Shown: piece by piece, positions 54,780 through 64,000 of the stretch
Numbering within the stretch: position 1 is the first letter of the stretch
Layout: the number at the start of each line of letters is the position of its first letter
Source: Lentinus brumalis
Taxonomy: Eukaryota > Basidiomycota > Agaricomycetes > Polyporales > Polyporaceae
Length of the DNA: 64,000 bases
NCBI GenBank assembly: GCA_001792895.1
Contig: MARA01000013.1
Span: 310,001 to 374,000, forward strand
Direction of reading: 5' to 3'
Notes under the pieces: generated by a model
Seen by the model: the letters and a program-made list of their open reading frames with translations, nothing else
Databases searched by the model: none
Told to the model about the DNA's origin: nothing
Position numbers and translations under genes: made by a program

Positions 54780-57700
54780 GGTGAAGTGGAAGGAGATTTC
54801 GTACGTCGCCGAGGGCCGGAGGAATATCGCAATGGCAGCAACAGTACAACCTGCCTTGATATACCATGAAAAATTAAACGCGGACAAACGCAGGCACCAG
54901 CACCCTTTTGCGCCCATCATCCAGAATGCGGTGGCGTAGTGGCTGAGCGGACAAAGGGAAGAGCTGAAGCGCAAGTGCAGGTTGCGTCGAAGAGATGGAT
55001 ATCTCGACAATCGTGTTGCCATCTCACATCTGTAAATCTCATGTCAACGCAACAAGATGGACAAAAGACCGTGCGGGTTGCTGACCTATGGACCAGGCAC
55101 GTACAACCTTCAGTACGACCAAACTAATCACCGAAATAGCACACATGAGGACCGCCTGACCTTCAATCAAGGGCCGCAGGATACTGTCCATCGTCTTCGA
55201 AAGGTGGGGTGAGTTTCACCTGCCTGCGTGAGGGCTGAGGCTTCGGATGAGTGCTAGCTGTGATCTCAGGCCGCTGAGCCGGGATATGGAATGACGGCGA
55301 GAAGACGGCGATCGTGTGCGGTGAGCGCTGAAAGTACAACAGGAAGAGACAGAAAGTCGATGGCATGCCTGAGCAGCATCCTCTCGATCGCTGAACTGTC
55401 ACACCACTATTCAGAAGCTCTACAGCAGACAAAAAACGTGTGCGATTGCAACTGCGCAGAGCGTCTGATAATGAAACATGAGGGACGGCCGGAGTAGGAC
55501 GCGGAGTGATCGATGCGGGATTGAGTATACGAGGTGCTATGATATAACTACACTGCATGGGTGTGTGCCGAGAGAGCAGGACAGATATGTTGAGGGGATG
55601 ACAGCGAGTGGTAGTATATACTACGAGGATACAACAGGGGCCGCAGGCGAGCGCAGCGAGCCAAGGGACACGAGCCATAGAGACGTCGAAAGGTATGCAA
55701 GCGGTGGAGTTGAGGAGTGGGTGACGACGCAGTACACCTCAAGATTGTCCGATGATCGTGATGCTGGCGAGGAGATGCGGTGAAATGAGCGGACCGCAAG
55801 AGACAAGCAGAGACGCACAACATACAACGCACCAGGACGCTGCGGGCATAGTGTTCGTGCATGACGCCGGCGTGTCGCAACTGACGTACTGACATCCCAG
55901 CGGCGTTTTAAAGGAGACCCCAGCCGGAGACTGGCACTGAGCGACACGCTGCACGGGAATGAGATAAGGTGTGATTAATAAGGTGCCCAACGGACGTGCA
56001 TGCGTCGTGGATCGTGAGCGGGCTGGAAGGGACGGGTGGGCTTCAGGAGAGCGAGGCCCACGAAGAGCCGCGGTGTCACCGAGGGCGGATGTGATGGAGA
56101 CCCGAAGACGACGTCCAGCGGCCGTGGATAGCAAGCCCTATTGTGGCGCAACAGCTCGCCATGAACATGGCCCGGGAACTCTTGCAGACGTCGAGCCTGG
56201 CGCGGCGCGATGCGAGTCCATGGCCATCGTCGCGACGTTCGTGTTGGGATGGGACTTGGTCAAGATAGCTTCGAGTCCCGGGGCCACATGACGCGCCTGT
56301 CAAACCCCTACTTGAGTCAGCGGGAGCTCGAACTGTGAAGAAGTATGGGCTTCCAGGCTCACCGTGTTTGGATCGCAGATCGCCCATAATGCGACGTCGC
56401 AGAGTCGTGCTCGAGTAACGGTTGTTATGTACTACCCTATAGCTAGGCACGAGAAAATCAGCGGGAGCCTGCAAGCAATACTCTGCGCGTAACGTACCTG
56501 CAACGAGCAGGGATGTCCAGACGAGGCGGGGAGTCTTGAGAACCTCAGCACGAGCTTGAACGTAGCAGCAAATTCGTGATGTCGCTGGTGATACATACCG
56601 CCATGTAAGGATGTGAGGGTGCGGCGACACTGCGTGGTGACAACAACGGCAGCGGCTGTAGTATACTATAGCTGCTTCGGTGGGAATGAATCGCCCGCAA
56701 ATGAACACATATGAGCGCAAGGTCGTCCTGACATACTAAACTGGTGAGTGATATTGCTCGCTACGTCTACAAGGACAAATGATACTCACTCGGATTATGC
56801 CAGGTGCTGGCTTCGAAAGCCGGTCCCCAGAATTTTGTGTCGCGATGACGACTGACTTGTGATCGTATTCGCAGCTGGTGTCTTGTTCACCCCAGGAGGC
56901 TATCTGTCCGGGGTAGGTGCTCTACAAGCGGTACGATTTGAGCGGGGAAGAAGGGACATTTGCGCTGGCAGCTGTACCGATCCTCGAGGCTCGCAGGGAC
57001 CATACCGATTGCGCACCAAGCGCCGCAAAGAGGTCTAAAAGATCGCGGTAAGCACGCAGGTAGAAGGACGAAGGCGGAACTGCTCACCTCCAGGCTGCGA
57101 AACGCAAGCCGAGAAGACTAAACGTTTCAGATTGTGTGCGCCCGGACATGAATGTCTGCGGGCCAGTCGAGGTCAGCGCTGCACGCGACGACTTGAATCA
57201 GGCCTTCTATATGTATGCGGAGTGCGAAGACGCGGATTCAGTGTGCGAGTGCAAGGGAGGTGCAGAACGGAGTGCAGAACGCGTCCATCGTCGCACAATT
57301 GAAGATGTTGCGAGCCGAGTCGAGGCGAAGGTGACCGGTCGATAGTACCGGAACAGATACTCGACGCGACAGAGCTAGCTAGAGAGGACAACGCAGTAGG
57401 AGACAGTGGGAGGCAAGCGCAAGTTGGCGCCTACTCCCTCTTGCATCGGCGACCATATCGACCACCACTCATTACTCTCCAGCACTGGCCACCCGTTTGG
57501 CATACATCTGAGATTTTTGCTGAACCATACACACTCTGCAATGAACCTGGACAACTGGATATCTCGCTCCTCCGCTTACCGTTGCTTGTCTTCCCCGTCT
57601 TCGAGCTTCTATCCGAGAGCCTTGCCTACTCTTGCTGCAGGCCCTATCTCGCAGTACTGCCCGGCCCTTCTACGTTCTTGCCAACGCTCCAGATGATTGC

Positions 57701-57784
57701 CAGTTGTCTTCCATAGCCTGCGGAGACGAATGACCGCATGAGGCGGCATGGAATATGACCCTGCCGCTTTCGAGAAGTCCATAC
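54780..57784. other. Gene-poor stretch
   Basis: Three kilobases with many overlapping frames and no motif I recognise. The minus strand from 57087 and the frames near 56076-56720 and 55163-55678 were read without finding a domain. Exon-like pieces such as LKTPRLVWTSLLVAG with a GT donor (about 56508-56552, minus) suggest a decayed membrane-protein gene. Confidence 0.35.
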
Positions 57785-59922
57785 ATGAAGGATCACCGCG
57801 AGAGCAGAGGAGGTGTGGCGGGTAGGCACACATGGTGGGCAGGGTACGCTGGGACCAGGTAAGTCCACTTACACTGCGTGCTTGTTCGTTCGTCCTGACT
57901 AGTCCTCTTCTCTCTATGGCCCGTCTTACCCCTCGTGCACGGTCACCTAGCCTTGTCCTCATCCCTGATCCGTTCGTCCTCTTTACCACCGCGATCACGC
58001 ATGGACTCTCCACCCACTGTCACGCGTGTCTCAGGTGTGTCGTCGCCCGCAGCCCAGGCTGGACGCCTCCCGTACGCACATGCTATCAGAGCGCAAGCAC
58101 TCTCCCCGATGTCACAGCGCCATTAGGCCTACTCTCCATCCTCGATGTCCCTCGCAGCTCTTCGTCGGTCTCGCTCTCCTAATGCATCTCGCACGCGCCG
58201 TCGGATGCACACTGTCCTTTGAGCACGTCTGACATCTTCCCGTCCGCCACGGATGTAGGATATCCGAAGGCTCGTGACAACATGCGCCAGCTTCGTGACC
58301 TTGTCTCATGCTCAGCCACTCGGCCCACAACGACCATCGCGACGACTGAAAGCTATGTCCTTACCACCCGGCAGCGTCTGCCGTCCGTTGCGTGCTCCGC
58401 GGCCAGGTCCTGCGGTACGACGCACAACATGCGGTTCATTGCTTCCATTCGGCGATGTCTGTGGACGAGCCCGTGTTGACGAACGGCAGAGCGCACTTCC
58501 AGCCAGCTCACTCGACGACCGAATCCACTACCAGTGCGAGGTCATCACCATGCTATTGCTGCCCCTGCTCTCCGCCATCTCTTCTCGCGGCTGCCCTGAA
58601 CTAATCAAAGCTGCTTCTTGTTGGAGCCTTCTGGAGGCCCATGCATCGAGAACCACCATTCTTGGGGTCGGTATGCTCGAGCTCGTCCTGATGGTCCGCA
58701 GGACTCTGCACTGAGCAAGGAATGCTACGCCGAGCTCGGTCAGTTCCAAACCCGCGGCTGCGTCTCCGGTCGTCGCTGACAACGATGTTCTATACAGACA
58801 TGTTGCACCGGCGTGGATACCTCCTGTACGGCGCTCCGGGGCGACCTTCAAGCCTGATGGGCTGGCTCGAGGACCTAGGGCACGAAGAAGTGGTAGGAGC
58901 TGAATGAGACTCTGCGGACCGTCGCCGAGGGACAAGGTGTGTACACTTTTGTTCATTTGGATTGTAACAAACCGTCCTGACGTGACACCTCAGATTTCCC
59001 TCAAAACTCCCCACGCACGTATTACATCGCTTTCTGCATGGCGCCCCCTGCGTCGGCAAGAGCTCGCTCATTCGAGCATCACAGGCTCAATCTCGACGTC
59101 TACATCTTCTACCTCACGCACACCACTCGACGCTCAACTCTGTAATCGCCGAGAACCCGTGTTCGTGAGTCGTGCTCGTGCTCGTGCTCGTGCTCGTGGA
59201 GGATCATCGACGTCGAGTATATCCAGGACATGAAGCGTGACGTTGGCGATCCCGAGAAGGAGTGTCAGTAGTTTGTCAAGAATCACGGCCGGAAGCACCA
59301 AGGAGATGCCTGTCAGGACTCGGTTGCATCCCGTATAACGCTCAGCGCTACTGAACGCGCACGACACCAGCAGGTCGCCACGACGAACCATCATAACCGA
59401 CCCTGTGCTGCAGTCGTCTGACTCGACATGTCTGGGCCAAGCTTGCGGAGGATGCCAGTGCCGCGGGCTCGTCCTGCGGTTGTACCTTCTCTGTGGTGGC
59501 GACCGGGACGAACAGGAGGAGAAGGAGGAGGTTCGGACTGCCGAGGAGGACTCCGGCCACGCATCTTCACCGGAAGCTCTCATCCCTCCGCACATCGAAG
59601 TCTACCCATCGCCATGTACACCTTCGTCTTGACACTCTGCTTCCTCCTGCTCTGGCTCGGAGTTGTCTGCGACCTATTGCAGCATCGCACACTCATCGCG
59701 GGATGGACGCGAGGCTCGAGCTCGCCCACTAAGGCCAATGAGCTCGCAGATCGGTTCGCTGCACTCGTTCCGGACCGCGTCGAGCTCTCAGGCTCTGCGA
59801 ATGTCATGCAAGATGCATTTGTGAACCTGGTAGACGGCCTCGAAGCGTGGGTCGACCAGAAGCAGAGTACGCACTCGAACCCGACCTATGTTCGGCGGCA
59901 CGTCCGCCAACTATACGCATAA
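57785..59922 (+). pseudogene. BCS1-like ATPase relic (P3)
   Basis: The best-preserved parts are: the end of exon 4 and Walker A exon start (about 58724-58850, TACGCCGAGCTCGGTCAG, then HRRGYLLYGAPG); a second piece at about 59050-59120 (SSLI-like, then LNLDVYIF); a Walker B region at 59150-59215 expanded by a CGTGCT repeat; and the C-terminal helical domain at about 59729-59860 (KANELADRFAALVPDRVELS, then VDGLEAWVDQKQS) with a stop at 59922. The nucleotide-binding lysine is lost, with a large insertion between GAPG and the next helix. The order and spacing match the intact gene, with numerous frameshifts. It faces DUF6533 copy G tail-to-tail. Confidence 0.8.
59171..59198 (+). repeat. CGTGCT hexanucleotide microsatellite in relic P3
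   Basis: About four and a half CGTGCT units. The intact gene has a single CGTGCTCGTGGAGGAC here, so the repeat arose by expansion within the Walker B coding region. Confidence 0.8.
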
Positions 59923-60765
59923 CAAAGCTCGTACTGCGTTTGCTTTGATCCCTCTGGCCGTACTGCCAGGGCGTCGTCGCTGATTGACTTAAGATGAGCC
60001 ACGGCTTATGCACTGTCTGTCCCACTTGGTTCGAACCTGCGGACGAGAGCGAGCTGCCATCGACCTTCGAGCCTGGGATGACTTGTTACGTATCCTCTGT
60101 TTGCCCGTATGTCTACATAACATCTCTATGCGTTTCGCCCTCCTTTGTCCCCAAGACGCAGCGTTCTATCCCTCGATGTCAGGTCTCCATCTCTTCCAAG
60201 TCGCATGAGATGCAACCGTGATAAGCCTGTCGGTGTTGCTCGTCGCCCGAATCCCCGGGCCCTTGTCGACTTCGGTCAGTGATGCTGGCCCGGTCCTTCG
60301 TCTTCAACGCCAATACCCGTCGTCAAGTCAACCTCAAGGTTTCGCTTCTATCGCCAACCTCTCGCCCTCCTTTGCACTGCCGACTGCCCGCCCGGTCATC
60401 CGCTCTTCAAACCGATGTCTGGAGATATTTTGCCAGACGTACACATGCCCCTATAGTCTCGGCGGCTCGCATCGTCCCTCTCACCTTCTCGGCGGATTGT
60501 TCCCGTTGTTCGAAACGCATGTTTGAATTGACTCGGAGGGATCAGTAAAGTATACGATTCAGAATGTGTACCTGAGCTTTACAAAGGAAGTGTGGAGCAC
60601 GAACACTGTACGGGTACATTTACACGTCTAAAACAGTATGTCTGTTCGTTGTGCAGCTCGGCCAGGGCAAAAGATCATATACGCCGTGCAGGAATACGAC
60701 GAGGCCGCGGTCAGATGTCTCGCGCGGTCCTGCGCTTTCCTGCTTCCCACCGAGCGGATGTCTAC
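59923..60765. other. Convergent 3' spacer
   Basis: No gene recognised between relic P3 and the stop of DUF6533 copy G. Confidence 0.45.
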
Positions 60766-62468
60766 CTAGAAACTATCTGAAGTCGAGTGGACTTCCAACT
60801 CGTAATCCTCGTCGTCATAGGGCCGCGCCGAAGAAAGAGCGGGATTGATGAAGCCTCCGAGGGACGAGATGAAGCTCGGAGTGCTGTCCCATGCGTTCCC
60901 TGAGGAATGTAATGGATTGTCGGCGTCGAGCTTGACGACCGTCTGATTTGCCTCTTGCAGCTCCAGGAGAAAGCGCGAAATGAGGATGGCTGTAAGGCTG
61001 CCAAACGATTCTAGTTCAGCGGATGGCTACAGCGTCATGTTGCGACTGATGACTGTCCACGTACGGGGCTGTGAATTGGGTGATAAGACTGGCATTGGTG
61101 GTCGCAACGTCTGCGACCTAATCAGGTCCGTGAGTACTGACATGCCCATAGGAGTCGCAGAGTAGTACGATTCATACCGCAGTAGCCGATAGAACCAGAT
61201 GGAGGGTGTTCAGGACGAAAAGGATGCTAATGGCCGGGTTCAACCTGGTAAATGCTACAGATACTCGAGGTTGCGGAACGACCTACGCGAAATATATGGT
61301 TCCTGTACGGAGAGTCAGGCATCAGTCACCCACGGAAGCCTTGATCGCGTTGCTTGGAGGGACATACCACCGTGGAAGAGGACGTCTGATAGCGTGAGCC
61401 TCTTGGACTGGCGGATGTCCGTAAGGGCGGCAGAGCCTCTCAGTGTCGTCCAGGTGATATAGATGAGCAAAATGTCGGCAGAGATGAGTGGCACCCGAGA
61501 GATGATCACGACTGCGCGGTTTCGTCACCGTTAGCGTGCGCCATCGTGTATACTCAGTCAACCTACGCCTTGAACTTAGTCAGTTCGAATATGTGTGATG
61601 AGAGTGAACGAGGCAGACTTAAGATCCAGTGCGGCAGTTATGTTGACAGCCTGGCGACATCCGAACGGCGGGAAGTTCTCTCCGGAGATCTGGTACCCAT
61701 ACCAGACCTGCATCAGAAATAGTCAGTGTTCTGCGACGGCCTACGTGATTCAGAAACACCGACGCACTGACCAGGTTGGCCCCTACTGGAGCTAAAGACA
61801 AAATGGCGACGAGAAGTCCGAGGAGTTTGCTCCTGCTCAATGCATATGCACGGAGAGCAGACAAGGCTGATTGCATACGTCAGATACCATGAAACGAGGT
61901 CTGAAAACATGGCTGACCTGCTCCAGGAACGAACTGCAGTATCGCCATCGCCTGCCCGGCCATGACGAACATAGAGCAACTGCGGATGTCAATAATGATT
62001 CTCCAGTGATCTCTTCAACTCTGCGAAGCTTCACACGAACCTCTAGGTTCTAGTCAGATTTGCTAGGGCGCGGACGGAGCCTGCTTACCTTATCCGAAGG
62101 GAATGCCTCGAAGTCGACCAGCCCTATGATAGAGACCGTCATGGATATCCATTTGTTCGCGAAGAACAAGAGCGACGCCCCGGTGATTCGTTCCGCGCTC
62201 CAAAAGTACGCCACTTCTCGATCGAACGGGAGGAAGGCGTCGTAGATGAAGAGGACTGCGGGCGATAGAAGTGTCAGGTTGACAGGGACCAGCTTGTGAT
62301 AGATTAGACGCACCTGCAGACGCCACAAAGCAGTAGTAGGCGGTGTAGCTGTTAGCGTCGGTGTCAGCAAGCGTTATTCGGAGTCGTGACGAGAGACCTC
62401 GATAATGAGACGTACAGCTCATCGAATAGGGCAACGATTTCGGCGGCGGCGTCTGCATCGGAAGACAT
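60766..62468 (-). CDS. DUF6533-type membrane protein (copy G)
   Basis: Minus strand; ATG at 62468 (MSSDADAAAEIVALFDEL), stop TAG at 60768-60766. Blocks: LFIYDAFLPFDREVAYFW and GASLLFFANKWISMTVSIIG; CSMFVMAGQAMAILQFVPGA; ALSALRAYALSRSKLLGLL and LSLAPVGANL; WYGYQISGENFPPFGCRQA; VVIISRVPLISADILLIYIT and SKRLTLSDVLFHGG; FVLNTLHLVLSAT; AILISRFLLELQEANQTVVK; TPSFISSLGGFINPALSSAR; short acidic tail ending TSDSF. The frame is open; the last exon is short and easy to overlook. The loop PPFGCL is PPFGCR here. It is closest to copy F (shared NAWD and NPALS). The gene keeps the signature D-x-x-x-x-F-D-R-E-V-x-x-F-W. A TATATAAG box is 68 bp upstream. Confidence 0.87.
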
Positions 62469-62535
62469 GTTGCAGCAGAAGGAGGATCCTTACGTTGTCA
62501 AGGGCGGAGGCGACTTGCAATGCCATTTATCCCAC

Positions 62536-62543
62536 CTTATATA
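62536..62543 (-). promoter_or_regulatory. TATA box for DUF6533 copy G
   Basis: TATATAAG on the minus strand, 68-75 bp upstream of the ATG at 62468, the same spacing as at copies B and C. Confidence 0.5.
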
Positions 62544-62654
62544 GTCTGGATTGCATGGTCAACACACTGAATGTTGACGATTCAATGATGATATACAGAT
62601 CACTGCGGTACGCACACTGGCCGTATCTGACCCGACCGTGTCATCGGGGCCAGA

Positions 62655-62707
62655 GGCAATGGCAGCGAACACGAGGCAATGACAGCGAGCACGAGGCAAT
62701 GGCAGCG
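62655..62707 (+). repeat. 20-bp minisatellite
   Basis: About 2.6 copies of GGCAATGRCAGCGARCACGA, with one or two substitutions between copies. Noncoding context. Confidence 0.75.
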
Positions 62708-64000
62708 CTGCTTCAATCATTCTCAACCTCCCGGTCGCAGACTGTACGTCATTGCGGAACATTTTGAGGCGCGTGCGATCGAACATGATACGTGGACCCC
62801 CTTGAAGGTCAAGGTAGGAACGAACTTTGATCGTGACAGCTAGTCAGCGCTCAGCGCTCATCATGCACAGAGAAGTACTTACCATCTTCATGTCTGCCCC
62901 TGGTGTCAAAGCACAGCCTCAAAACGAAAACCGGGAGGGAAATCAGATGGGTTCCTGGATGAGCATCAAGTTTGCGCACTGCAGTGAGAGACGATGTCGA
63001 CGCGGATAGCTAGGTCCTGTCAATGCGACATGACACACGCCAGCCCGGTGACGGCTCTCTATCCGGGAGCGTCTCATCTTCGCCAACCTGGAAATCTGCC
63101 CGCGCTTGGATCTGCTCCGATCCCAACGTGGTATGGGATCTCTACGGCGAGGGATAGCATGAGCTTGCCATGAGACGACCTCGCAATAGAGTGAACGCAC
63201 CGGCGCAGTAGCTGCTCGGTCGAGTCAGCAAGTGCTAGCCGTGACGAGAGGCCGTTGAGGTGCCAGTCGCATGAGTACCGGGGCGTACTACTGCGCCCTC
63301 AGACCGTGACTTGCGTCAAAGTTGCTGAAGCTTCGGTGCTCGATGTCAGGAGTAGTCCGATGGATAATGGATTGTGAATGGTGGATCCAAGCCTGTCTGG
63401 GCGTGCTACGTGCAGTGTTGAGTGTCCGCTGGGTCCCCACGGGACAAAGATGCTCGCCTGCGGATTGAACAGGGCCAGAAGAGGGCGTCGGGTTTGGACA
63501 AGGGGCACACCCATAGAGGGCAGTATCCGACCCGTCTTCCAGCAAGCCTTCCCGTGGAGTATGCCAAGTTTGCATAGCCGGAGTTTACAGGTATGGAGTA
63601 GTATGGAACAAGTGAGGTGCTCACGAGTGATTCAGGCCGAAACGATACAATTTCCCAGACTACGGTATGCACAGAGATGTGGATGTCTGTTGGACACTGG
63701 TTGCCGTCAGTGCTGCAGATAACGTGTCTAGTTAAGGCTACCACCTGTTCCTGTAGCTGGCGAGAAGACGAAACATCTATGCAACAAGGTAAGCCAGAGA
63801 GGACACCGTGGCTAAGACTGGAGTCTTGAGTAGGAGTGGAGTTGCTCAGCGACTCTGCGGAGTCTCGGGCCGGAGCCTGCCAGCGGCGCCTACTTACCCT
63901 GGGCGCGACTGCAGGCCCAGGACTGGATAGCACCACGACATCACTATGCTTTGCACAACGCTCGAGGTCTTCCTTCTCCCTCTTCTGCTTGCTGCCAGAC
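62708..64000. other. Window end, no gene recognised
   Basis: Short frames on both strands only. A gene continuing past the window end cannot be excluded. Confidence 0.4.

Noticed and set aside
62655..62707. Short 20-bp repeats as a CRISPR-like array
   Set aside because: The copies are directly adjacent without spacers, there are fewer than three, and the organism is a fungus.

Overview
This window is nuclear DNA of a filamentous basidiomycete, most likely an Agaricomycete of polypore type. The evidence is GC-rich coding sequence, many short (about 45-60 nt) GT-AG introns, and protein families typical of that group: DUF6533 membrane proteins, BCS1-like AAA ATPases, a HET-domain protein and a fungal epoxide hydrolase. 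No rRNA, tRNA, CRISPR array or prokaryotic operon was seen.

Layout. 0-13 kb is gene-poor and full of relics: the 3' end of an unknown gene, a GMC-oxidoreductase relic (1.1-1.5 kb), a calmodulin-dependent-type kinase relic (2.6-3.6 kb), three uncharacterised short genes (4.1, 5.3 and 8.0 kb), an AT-rich repeat island (12.24-12.84 kb) and, directly against it, the 5' stub of a ferric reductase gene. 14.8-28.4 kb holds four DUF6533 genes (one minus, three plus), interrupted by a divergent pair of CsbD-type stress genes at 17.5-18.9 kb. 28.4-34.7 kb has a small membrane-protein gene and two DNA-transposon-like elements with terminal inverted repeats and target-site duplications.

35.0-62.5 kb is dominated by a repeated arrangement. 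A plus-strand BCS1-like ATPase gene converges on a minus-strand DUF6533 gene, and this pair occurs three times (35.0-39.2, 51.2-54.8 and 57.8-62.5 kb). The first BCS1 copy is intact (623 codons) and the other two are decayed; all three DUF6533 partners remain open. A fourth BCS1 relic is at 46 kb. Between these lie an intact epoxide hydrolase (422 aa, minus), an unrecognised membrane-protein gene with a one-base frameshift, and a HET-domain gene, also with a one-base frameshift. The last 1.3 kb shows nothing recognisable.

Functionally this is an accessory, rapidly duplicating region and not a biosynthetic pathway. DUF6533 proteins have no established function. The seven copies share exon order and hydrophobic pattern, and three share an identical 16-bp upstream block. 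The CsbD pair has a shared promoter with a perfect TGACGTCA (ATF/CREB-type) site, consistent with stress control. The best candidate for something undescribed is the repeated BCS1/DUF6533 convergent module. Intron positions were deduced by reading frame and splice consensus only; no homology search was run.
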